Source: an uncultured Bacteroidales bacterium (lineage in GTDB: Bacteria > Bacteroidota > Bacteroidia > Bacteroidales > UBA3663). Taken from it: a stretch of 56,997 nucleotides of DNA. The notes beneath the pieces were generated by a model. That model searched no databases, had not been told where the DNA came from, and worked only from the letters and a program-made list of their open reading frames with translations. The stretch is taken from assembly GCA_937899265.1 (NCBI GenBank), contig CALBPV010000091.1, forward strand, positions 1 to 56,997, in the 5' to 3' direction. The position numbers and the translations under genes are program-made. Shown here piece by piece: positions 39,085 to 47,108 of this stretch (position 1 is the first letter of the stretch; the number at the start of each line of letters is the position of its first letter).

Positions 39085-40644
39085 TTATCGGTCGTAAATC
39101 AAATCACCTGGCGTTCGGTCCAAAAGATGGGACATAACTTGATATACTGTTATAATTGTTGCGATGAACATGATAACAATCGCAAGTAGCGTCTTGAAGC
39201 TCCAGATGGAGAGATAATTGTAGGTGCCATCCTTCATGATGCCAAATATGGGCAGCAACAACTGAACCATCCATGTAATTGCTAATGCTGATACAATTGA
39301 GGCAGCGACGATAAGAATCAAGAGCAGCACATAGACACCAATCAATTCGGACGAGGAAATGCCGAATGCTTTGAAAGTTCCCATGTTTCGCTTCACCTTT
39401 TGGAAATAACTCTGGAGCATATTGACGATGAACATGAGTATACAAATCATGGAAAAAACAATCATAGCCCACGAGAGAATATTTGCCATGACAGAGACTG
39501 CATTGAAATTCTCTTTGGAATTGACCTGCGACATCTCAATCTGAACATTGAAGTTCTCCTTGGCATAGTTCTCAAACGCACGGATAGAATCCAACGAAGC
39601 AAAATTAACCGATAGGAACGGTGCCTGGGTAGGCTGATATTCTGAGCAATGGTACTTGAATATCCTTTTCACATTGATTTCATCCCAATGGGCAGCAATT
39701 TTCTCCGCGATGTCGTGGGAGATGTGCCAATCTCTCTGCTCCTCGGGAATAGTCAAGTTGGAATAAATCACCCACCAAGAGCCATTTGTCTTCCAAGATT
39801 GGAGCATAGTCGTGGGTTCATCGCGCTGAACTATCAGCGTATGCTTGATGCTATCGGGAGCCATGGTTTTGACGACATCATCAAAATTGCTAATCGTCTC
39901 ATCTACCCAATAATAAAGATTACGCGAATAAGTTAATTCATTGAAATCAAAAGGATAAGTCCTGTCGTTGAGGTATTGCGAATAGAAATAACGAGACCCA
40001 ATCAAGTCCATGTTTTCAGGTAAACGTCTTACGACGGCCAATATTGGCATGGGAGCCGCTACATATTTCTCTTCATAGGTGCGGAATCCCAAAGTGTCGG
40101 AACCTGGAGAGTGTGCGCTGTAGTCCAAGAAGGCTGGAATCGAGTCAAGCGAATAACCTAGTTTGACCAAATTGTCGTAGGTGACGATAAAGCCCAATGT
40201 GGCGTTAGACAATTGGTTGGTTGGGATAGCCGCATGGGCTACCACATTGTCGGGCGAAAGGATGGCATCCATAAATTCGGTATTGAGCTGTTCGAAGAAA
40301 CGGCACTCCATAAACCGAATGTTATGATTCTTGCCCATGACATTGATGGAAAAATAGTGATCCGACTGAAAATCCTTGTAGCCATAGTGTTGCTGAATCT
40401 CTGAATTGGCCAAGGCTTGGCGCAATTCTTCGAATTTATCCTGCCCATACCCCTTCTTGATGTTGACCCAATTGGTAAAGGGGTCGTTCATTTTCTCGTT
40501 GAGATAGCTCATCGAGCCATTACTGAAAGCGATAGATATGAATGTTGCAATCAGGACGATAACCAAGAGCCACAGGTTAACCCATTTGCGTCCTAGAACA
40601 ACTTTTGCCTCACGTTTGGAGAGTAATGTTAAATATTCATTCAT
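39085..40644 (-). CDS. ABC transporter permease, MacB/FtsX-like
   Basis: 519 residues with MacB-type topology: a first membrane helix (about 25-42, LWLLVIVLIATFISIAF), a large periplasmic domain (about 45-385), and three C-terminal helices (about 390-415, 435-465, 485-510) in the FtsX arrangement. No signal peptide beyond the first helix. Such permeases do not always move a substrate across the inner membrane; many use ATP hydrolysis to drive periplasmic work (lipoprotein release, efflux, activation of hydrolases). The ATPase gene lies 9 bp upstream. The periplasmic domain is not one I can name. Confidence 0.83.
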   Translation of the reverse strand: MNEYLTLLSKREAKVVLGRKWVNLWLLVIVLIATFISIAFSNGSMSYLNEKMNDPFTNWVNIKKGYGQDKFEELRQALANSEIQQHYGYKDFQSDHYFSINVMGKNHNIRFMECRFFEQLNTEFMDAILSPDNVVAHAAIPTNQLSNATLGFIVTYDNLVKLGYSLDSIPAFLDYSAHSPGSDTLGFRTYEEKYVAAPMPILAVVRRLPENMDLIGSRYFYSQYLNDRTYPFDFNELTYSRNLYYWVDETISNFDDVVKTMAPDSIKHTLIVQRDEPTTMLQSWKTNGSWWVIYSNLTIPEEQRDWHISHDIAEKIAAHWDEINVKRIFKYHCSEYQPTQAPFLSVNFASLDSIRAFENYAKENFNVQIEMSQVNSKENFNAVSVMANILSWAMIVFSMICILMFIVNMLQSYFQKVKRNMGTFKAFGISSSELIGVYVLLLILIVAASIVSALAITWMVQLLLPIFGIMKDGTYNYLSIWSFKTLLAIVIMFIATIITVYQVMSHLLDRTPGDLIYDR

Positions 40645-40653
40645 AAGGATATA

Positions 40654-41526
40654 CTATTTTTTACGCAAGAATTGTTCAAAAACTTGGTCGGGCATTAAGT
40701 CTTCACCATTGGTCCATCCCAAGCCAGTCTCGTCATCGCGCGTGTAGATGCACGTGTCGTCAATTACACCATACATGATATCCTCGTCATTGTCATGCCG
40801 TTTCTCACGGATTTCCTTGCGAATCTTGATTATGACATCGGCAAACTGAATTGCCAAATTCATGTCGTGGGTCACGATGATGGCAGATGCGCCCTTCAAC
40901 TCGTCGAGTTTTGTAGAGAGAATCTGCATGACGCGGATGGCATTCTCGCCATCGAGATTGCCGGTGGGTTCATCTCCAAAGAGAACCGTAAACTCTGGTA
41001 AAATTGCGCGAGCAAAGGCCAATCGCTGCTGTTGTCCTCCGGAAAGTTCTTGTGCCATACGCTGTTCATCCACATGATCTAGCCCCAATTCTCCCAACAC
41101 TTCTCGAGCATGATGGAAACATGAATATTTGGTGTAGCCTTGCAACATGCGAGTGAATGAGATATTTTCAAAAGCCGTAAAGTTGCGCATCAAGTTTGTA
41201 CTTTGGAAAATGAAGCTGTAGTTCTTGAGACGGAATTTGGAAAGAGCATTGTCTCCTTTCTTCCACAGTTGCAACAAATTCACGGGCTGGTCATCCAACC
41301 CATGGAATGTAAGACTTGCTGCAGTATCTGGCACAACGGTATCATTCATCATGCCGAGCGTCTCGAGTATAGTGCTTTTGCCAATACCCGATTCGCCGAC
41401 GATGAAGATCTTCTTGCCCATAGGGATAGCCAAGTGATTGATTTCGAGTACTACTTTGGATTGCCCCTCGCGATAATGCTTATCGTAAGAACAACGCAAG
41501 TGACTCATTTCAAAAAGATAATTCAT
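40654..41526 (-). CDS. ABC transporter ATP-binding protein, LolD/MacB-like
   Basis: Powers the permease encoded next. Walker A GESGIGKST (44-52), Q-loop FQSTNLMRNF (108-117), signature LSGGQQQR (161-168), Walker B TVLFGDEPTGNLD (180-192) and switch H220 in IIVTHDMN are intact. After about residue 240 there is a 50-residue C-terminal extension (DEDIMYGVIDDTCIYTRDDE...FEQFLRKK), which is longer than in LolD and may be a regulatory or docking piece; inference. Confidence 0.93.
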   Translation of the reverse strand: MNYLFEMSHLRCSYDKHYREGQSKVVLEINHLAIPMGKKIFIVGESGIGKSTILETLGMMNDTVVPDTAASLTFHGLDDQPVNLLQLWKKGDNALSKFRLKNYSFIFQSTNLMRNFTAFENISFTRMLQGYTKYSCFHHAREVLGELGLDHVDEQRMAQELSGGQQQRLAFARAILPEFTVLFGDEPTGNLDGENAIRVMQILSTKLDELKGASAIIVTHDMNLAIQFADVIIKIRKEIREKRHDNDEDIMYGVIDDTCIYTRDDETGLGWTNGEDLMPDQVFEQFLRKK

Positions 41527-41538
41527 AAGGTTTTTTCT

Positions 41539-43929
41539 TTATGGCATGTCATCCAATGGAATCCAATAGTATTTCTCACCATTGAAATCCAGAGCATATC
41601 GATAACTTCGGTTTTTGATATTGCGCAATTTGGCATATTTCTCTCGGAACCCGGTTGTGAGTTTCAAATATTCCTCATGGGATACAGCTTTGGGGTCTTG
41701 GATGTCAACGAGTTTGGGACCTTTGAGAGCCTGCGAACTCTCGTTTAAGCCCGTGATAAGCCCCATGACTTCACCCACACCCTTTTGGTCAAGTTCAGCA
41801 TCTGAGAGGTCTGGAAGTAAAGATTTGAGGAGAGCTTTGAGCGCATCAACATAGGGCTTGCGATCATCCGACTTGCGCTGTGCTACAGTATTGACGGGAG
41901 CCAAGCGTTCGATGAGGTGATTAAACTCATCAGCCGAGATGTAAATAATGGGTTTCCAATAACTGCGTCCGGACTTGTCACGTTTGGGCGTATAACCTGT
42001 GAATGCCGACATGGAGTTGGTTTCCTTCAACTGCTGGTAGAATTCTTTGCCCAACCTGCTGATGTAGTAGGCCGAATCGACTTCTGCTTCAAGATCATCG
42101 CGCGTGTCTGTATTGTATTCAAAAAGTTTCTCACCATTGCCAATTACATCCAGTCGATCTTGTACCGACTTGGAGAAACTTACCAAAGAGTTCTGAATAA
42201 GAGCTACGAGCTTGGCAGTCTCCATATCTTTGCCCATTTCGTTGGCATGGCGTTCCGATGCAATAAAAAACTGTCGCTTTACGTCCGATTTCAAATCATA
42301 ACCATCGGCAGAGCGCTCCATCTTGGGCGAAATACCCACGTTGAGATTGCTGTACTGCTGTCGAATATTTTTATTCATGATATCGCCCATTTGGAGGTTA
42401 AAGAGCGAATAGGCCTGAATATTGTCACGCCGAACTTGAAAAGACATTAAGTTGATGTTGTTCGCGACAAGTTGATTCACCAAGTCTTCAAGTAGCACTT
42501 GCTTGTCTTTCAAGTCATTGCCACAGTCACCAATCACAACCATAAGGTTGGACTCCGACTTGCGATATCCCAAACGATTGGCATCAAGGGCAGCCTTGAT
42601 ACCTTGAAAGAGGGCTTCCTCCTTAGTGCGGTCTTTGGGCGACGACTTGATACCGTAGCCAGACGCTCCGCCATTGTCCAAGAAAGCCGCAAAAGCAGGC
42701 TCCGAAGGATTCGTCATCGGCAAGACTTCAATCATATTGTCACCATCAGCATAGTCACGATAGATGACTACGCCAACACGGAATGTGAAATCATCTCTAA
42801 ATACAGTAGAACTGCCTTGTCTTATAGCTTCCTTGACCGGTTCATAGTATTTACCCATGGATGCCGTACCGTCAATTACTATAATCAAATTGAGTTGCAA
42901 AGCGTTGTAAATCTCATCGCTGATGCGTTCAATCTTTTGTTTTTGTAGTTCGACGGCATAGTTGAGGGCATGGCCAATCTGTCCGAAAGTAGTACACTTG
43001 TAGAGGGTGGTATCTTTTACATCGCGATCCAGGATGGGGAAGCGCAGGGCTTCGCGCGGCATGCGGAATCGCGTAGCAGGATTGGGATCGCCATTCTCTG
43101 ACCCAAATTTAAAATGGGCGGCACGTTGGCCTGAAAGGTTGGAGGTAGGGTAAATATCTACGCTCTTGCCACGGAAATACTCAACGTCCTTTTCGACCCA
43201 GGTAGGTTCGAGACATGAACGCTGATTCCACTTGATATAGGAACTTTCGCTTACCCAGCCATATAGAACCTGACTGGAGATGCCGCCCAAAGAATATTCT
43301 CGAGCCAAAAGTACCAATCCATTGCTAGCTCTCTTCATGACGAAATAGATATTCATATCCGTTTTCATCAAACCTTCTCCGGAACGTGTTTCGGGATTCT
43401 TGTACACCTTTCCCATATCCTTCTTTTCGTCTGCACGGTCAATGTTGGCTACAAGGAGGGCTTTGTTATAGATACCTTTTTTGTCGACAGGACACGAAGA
43501 CCACAGCAAAAGGTTGGACATAGGAATCCATCCCATCGACTCGGCAATTCCTGAAATATTGGGGTATTGGCTTCCCTCTGCGGGTTCCTTGTACACCAAT
43601 GCGAAATCACCACTGATTTTGGCGATACGCACCTTGTCGTTGAAATTGAGTTCTTTGTATCTGCCAGATGTCTTGGATGGTGACGAATAGGTCACATTAT
43701 GGTCGCGGTCACTGTATACAACCCAATAACGGCCACCATTGGAGGGTGCTGTACGTTGCCCGTAAGGGGCACCTTTGGCTACCGCATCCGCATCCTTTTG
43801 AGCTATTACGGTTGAACTATAGAAACTCGTAGGCAGGAAGGCTTCACACTTCGTTCCCAACGACGTGTCGGCCCATACTTGAAGAGAGTGTGCGCCAACC
43901 AACAGACAACATAAAATTGTTTTTTTCAT
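41539..43929 (-). CDS. Exported vWA-domain protein, TssR-like
   Basis: 796 residues with a signal peptide (cleaved near LQVWA, residue 20). The N-terminal 300 residues have short beta modules with repeated GW[IV] phrases (SMGWIPMSNLLLW, LYGWVSESSYIKWN), SH3-like. A von Willebrand A domain begins near 346 with a MIDAS motif of DxTxS form (D353, T355, S357 in VIDGTASMG), with FRVGVVIYRDY and LMVVIGDCGND as later strands. A helical C-terminal part ends in YYWIPLDDMP. From memory the layout is like TssR of the Bacteroidota type VI secretion system (T6SSiii), but no other T6SS genes are nearby. It lies 12 bp before the ABC ATPase gene. Confidence 0.75.
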   Translation of the reverse strand: MKKTILCCLLVGAHSLQVWADTSLGTKCEAFLPTSFYSSTVIAQKDADAVAKGAPYGQRTAPSNGGRYWVVYSDRDHNVTYSSPSKTSGRYKELNFNDKVRIAKISGDFALVYKEPAEGSQYPNISGIAESMGWIPMSNLLLWSSCPVDKKGIYNKALLVANIDRADEKKDMGKVYKNPETRSGEGLMKTDMNIYFVMKRASNGLVLLAREYSLGGISSQVLYGWVSESSYIKWNQRSCLEPTWVEKDVEYFRGKSVDIYPTSNLSGQRAAHFKFGSENGDPNPATRFRMPREALRFPILDRDVKDTTLYKCTTFGQIGHALNYAVELQKQKIERISDEIYNALQLNLIIVIDGTASMGKYYEPVKEAIRQGSSTVFRDDFTFRVGVVIYRDYADGDNMIEVLPMTNPSEPAFAAFLDNGGASGYGIKSSPKDRTKEEALFQGIKAALDANRLGYRKSESNLMVVIGDCGNDLKDKQVLLEDLVNQLVANNINLMSFQVRRDNIQAYSLFNLQMGDIMNKNIRQQYSNLNVGISPKMERSADGYDLKSDVKRQFFIASERHANEMGKDMETAKLVALIQNSLVSFSKSVQDRLDVIGNGEKLFEYNTDTRDDLEAEVDSAYYISRLGKEFYQQLKETNSMSAFTGYTPKRDKSGRSYWKPIIYISADEFNHLIERLAPVNTVAQRKSDDRKPYVDALKALLKSLLPDLSDAELDQKGVGEVMGLITGLNESSQALKGPKLVDIQDPKAVSHEEYLKLTTGFREKYAKLRNIKNRSYRYALDFNGEKYYWIPLDDMP

Positions 43930-43948
43930 TTAGTTTTTAATTCTTGAT

Positions 43949-44572
43949 TCAATAAGAGATGAGTACAAAATCTTTGTTCATGTCTTCATAATTCTTGTCC
44001 CCCATAGCGTTGTGCTGCGATACGGCCTCTATATCATCGTCCGTGACTACATAGAGGGCGAATTCCTCGTTGTGGGAGATGCGCTTCATATCCAAAGCCC
44101 AATAGAGTGTTGCAATAAGAGCCTCGTTGTAGCCCATAGTCCAAAATATGGAAGAGACAAAGTATTTCCAATTGACAGACTGATAACGAAGATGTCCGTC
44201 ACTCTCGGCAAAAGGATGGGTCTCGAGGAAAGACATAATTGAGTCAACATCGGAATAGGCATCGACATCGTGAGAGATGACTTCCTGAAGTTGGCCGATG
44301 AGGCGCGGAAAATCGCCACGATTGTCATCTGGTGTATTAACCCTCACAATCATTGGAGACGAACCATTGGCCAAATAGAAGACCGCAATGTTGTCGTATT
44401 CGACGGCATCGTCATATGCCGACTGCAACGCCGAAGAGAGTTTATTGACAGGCGTTGCACGATCATGGGAGATGTAGTGAAAATTATAATCTCGCTCTAT
44501 CTTCTTCTGCGCCTGGATATTTTGGAAAGCGCTACAGCAAATGGCGAACAACAATACTAATAACTTTTTCAT
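43949..44572 (-). CDS. Small exported protein, unknown
   Basis: 207 residues from the start at 44572 (MKKLLVLLFAICCSAFQ), chosen because the signal peptide begins there and because the longer frame, to 44599, would overlap the gene before. The mature part holds a possible Rossmann-like alternation (NIAVFYLANGSSPMIVRVN, MSFLETHPF, DEFALYVVTDDD-like strands), but no motif is recognised. It lies 13 bp after the zinc-ribbon gene and 19 bp before the vWA gene, and by position would act in the periplasm with the vWA protein. Confidence 0.75.
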   Translation of the reverse strand: MKKLLVLLFAICCSAFQNIQAQKKIERDYNFHYISHDRATPVNKLSSALQSAYDDAVEYDNIAVFYLANGSSPMIVRVNTPDDNRGDFPRLIGQLQEVISHDVDAYSDVDSIMSFLETHPFAESDGHLRYQSVNWKYFVSSIFWTMGYNEALIATLYWALDMKRISHNEEFALYVVTDDDIEAVSQHNAMGDKNYEDMNKDFVLISY

Positions 44573-44585
44573 TTTCTTTACTTGA

Positions 44586-45482
44586 TTATGGATATACAAT
44601 AGTCATATCTATCATATTGACGCGATTGTGAGAATCATAGCCCAAGTTGTTGACTTGAACCGAAGACCACTCGCCCATTACTAGGGCTTGCAATACGTCA
44701 TCGAAATATTTATAGGGATGTTCTCCCTGCAGGTTTCTATATTTCAACGTAGGCCTTGCAACCACTTGTGGATTCTGACCACCGAGAAGTGACTCGTCCT
44801 TGCCATTAATCATAGTCTGTATTTCTTCGGGAGTGAGCTTTACCAGTCTGGCTGGGATGAGGTTGAATCCACTGATGGGCTTAGGTTCGGACTTCTGACC
44901 CGTTGTGAGGATAGCAAAGAGTTTGTAATTGCCATTCTCTCTAGAATAAGGGACATCGGAAAAATTGCCGTCTGGGCCTGCGGTCTTGATGACCTTGTTT
45001 TCGTTTGTATTGTCGGTCACTTGAAATTCCTTGATTTCAGCATTCTTGGGCAAGTGGTCGACCCATGCTTTGAAACTGTATACCGTTGTTTCTCCTTCAC
45101 CCGATCCTATGGGGTTGCTGTCGTAAGCAACACTGATGGGTTCGGTGATGTCAATGTCGATGACAGTTTTTTCCTCCATCCGTATGATATCATGCTCTGA
45201 ATCTCTTGATGCGTCTATATCCTCATCGGTTCGACTGACAACTCCGTCGTTGTTTGAAACTATAGCTTTGGGGGATTGTGTTTCTTCCTCTGAGAATAAT
45301 CCCCCAACAAACCACCCGATGATGCCAAATACAAAAAACAACATTATAGAACCCACTATCGCACTGATACTTGTCTTAGCGGGTCGTATGTTGTCGGACT
45401 TACATTTGGGGCATGAAACATTGCCGGAATCTTCTGCCAAAAAACGATTATGGCAGCTGACACATTCGAACTTTTTTTGCAT
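44586..45482 (-). CDS. Zinc-ribbon membrane protein, unknown
   Basis: 298 residues. An N-terminal Cys4 zinc ribbon (C7, C10, C24, C27) is followed by one membrane helix (about 40-62, FFVFGIIGWFVGGLF), so the ribbon faces the cytoplasm and the rest is periplasmic. The periplasmic part includes a beta-rich segment (about 110-200, FKAWVDHLPKNAEIKEFQVT) and a C-terminal domain of about 80 residues (ALVMGEWSSVQVNNLGYDSH). No family recognised. Its position between the barrel-protein and vWA genes suggests an envelope complex. Confidence 0.72.
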   Translation of the reverse strand: MQKKFECVSCHNRFLAEDSGNVSCPKCKSDNIRPAKTSISAIVGSIMLFFVFGIIGWFVGGLFSEEETQSPKAIVSNNDGVVSRTDEDIDASRDSEHDIIRMEEKTVIDIDITEPISVAYDSNPIGSGEGETTVYSFKAWVDHLPKNAEIKEFQVTDNTNENKVIKTAGPDGNFSDVPYSRENGNYKLFAILTTGQKSEPKPISGFNLIPARLVKLTPEEIQTMINGKDESLLGGQNPQVVARPTLKYRNLQGEHPYKYFDDVLQALVMGEWSSVQVNNLGYDSHNRVNMIDMTIVYP

Positions 45483-45504
45483 ATCTTATCAGTTTCAAAT
45501 TAAA

Positions 45505-47091
45505 TTAAAATTTAAATAAGATGCCGGCATTCAGACTGACTGAAGATCGCTCCCACTCTTTGATTACCTGACCTAAGTTGTGGGCAAATTCGCGCTGTTC
45601 CGCACTACTGTATTCAAACAAGGCATAGGATGCGGAAGAATCATCGCTCTTGATTGGCTTGAGAAAACTGCGGGTATAGGTTGCTCCCAAATCAAGGTAA
45701 ATCCAAGAGGCCAATCTGACACGGAATCCGAGAGAACCCATTGCATCGAGGGAGATTTTTTCAACTTGGACTTCTGAGTCAATATTCACATTCCTGTTGT
45801 CTGCTATCTGGGCATTATTCGCGAATTGAGCCAATCCGGAAGTCCAGTCCAAACGCAGATTATTATACTGCGGATAGATGCCATAAGTGGAAAAGGTTCC
45901 CTCAAAGTTGGCAGCATCGGTTTTCATATTCATGTACATTCGGACACCGGCATCCAGATACATCGAGAAATATTTGTTGAATTTAACGTCCATATCAATA
46001 TAGAGCGGCACCGTGAGATCTGTGAGTTTGATAGTATTCTTAAGATTCTCCATTTCATAGGAGCGTTCATAAGAATCATTGTCAATATCACTGTGCCCGT
46101 ACCTATCTGTGTAACCAAAAGAATAGCTATCCAATGTTGACTCAATTTCAGTTTGAGCCAATCCTGCACCCAAGAAAATGCCCCATTTGACATGTCCACC
46201 AGAGGGGAATATATAACCGATATCAATGCCCATGTTATTGGAACTTTTGACCTTCGTTTCCATATTTGGCATTTCATTGCTAATGAAATTCGACATATCA
46301 CTGACATTGAAATCGAAATGAGCCTTTACACGCCAATGATGAGGCGTGTATTTGACTCGGTACAGATTGCAATCCCGATTATCAAGTATCTTCTTAACAG
46401 CAAGATCTTCGTCCAGGGGATAGGTTATCTTTGCATTATACGGCAAATATGCCTGCCCAAAGGAATTGAAGAAAACGGATTCTCCATTGGCTTTCAAGTC
46501 TTTGTCTCGGAGATCTCCTGTGGTGGATAGAATATCATACTGTGCCGGTAACGGTTGAATTTCTGAAGACTGCGACCCCGTCAACTTGCGAAACACGCAG
46601 ACCCTTTCATCTTGTTTCCATGCAAGGGTTGCTTCTATGTGGTAATCCGAACCATAATGAACCTCCGAGTCGAACAGGATGCCGCATGTGTTGGTGTATT
46701 GCATACTCTTGTCGAACGAGACATCCATGCGCCATTCGCCGTCTTTGAAATAGGGCTCACTCTTCTGCAGATTCTTGAGAGAGAGAGATTGTGCACGTGT
46801 TGAGTTATGAAGAACTTGCGTGTATTCATTGAGCGAAATTACAGAATCCGGAGCAGCAACACCTAACAAGTCATTATAGATAGACTGCTGCTCATTGTAC
46901 TCGAAAAGCCCCTTGAAATTGCTGACATTCTCTTCACTATTCAAGGTTGCTGATGATTCATATTCTTCCAATGTGCGAAGCACGTCCAAATTAAATTTTA
47001 TTCTCTCGCTATACGACAACTCTTGAGCTTGCACAAACGAGGGGAACAAAAGGAATGCCGCTGAGAGATACAAATATTTAAAGTATTTCAT
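45505..47091 (-). CDS. Outer-membrane beta-barrel protein
   Basis: 528 residues with a signal peptide ending near PSFVQAQ (about residue 23). Residues 30-230 form a soluble domain (KNLQKSEPYFKDGEWRMDVS, HYHIEATLAWKQDERVC-type strands); the C-terminal half (about 255-528) has alternating amphipathic strands of an outer-membrane barrel (HFDFNVSDMSNF, GIDIGYIFPSGGHVKWGIFL, RLASWIYLDLGATYTRSF) and ends in the aromatic VSLNAGILFKF. It is 13 bp or so after the T9SS-tailed gene and 22 bp before the zinc-ribbon gene. Confidence 0.8.
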   Translation of the reverse strand: MKYFKYLYLSAAFLLFPSFVQAQELSYSERIKFNLDVLRTLEEYESSATLNSEENVSNFKGLFEYNEQQSIYNDLLGVAAPDSVISLNEYTQVLHNSTRAQSLSLKNLQKSEPYFKDGEWRMDVSFDKSMQYTNTCGILFDSEVHYGSDYHIEATLAWKQDERVCVFRKLTGSQSSEIQPLPAQYDILSTTGDLRDKDLKANGESVFFNSFGQAYLPYNAKITYPLDEDLAVKKILDNRDCNLYRVKYTPHHWRVKAHFDFNVSDMSNFISNEMPNMETKVKSSNNMGIDIGYIFPSGGHVKWGIFLGAGLAQTEIESTLDSYSFGYTDRYGHSDIDNDSYERSYEMENLKNTIKLTDLTVPLYIDMDVKFNKYFSMYLDAGVRMYMNMKTDAANFEGTFSTYGIYPQYNNLRLDWTSGLAQFANNAQIADNRNVNIDSEVQVEKISLDAMGSLGFRVRLASWIYLDLGATYTRSFLKPIKSDDSSASYALFEYSSAEQREFAHNLGQVIKEWERSSVSLNAGILFKF

Positions 47092-47108
47092 GAGTCTGTC
47101 TCCTTTCT

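Noticed and set aside
44573..44599. Nine extra N-terminal residues for the 207-aa exported protein
   Set aside because: They would overlap the previous gene and precede a good signal-peptide start at 44572.
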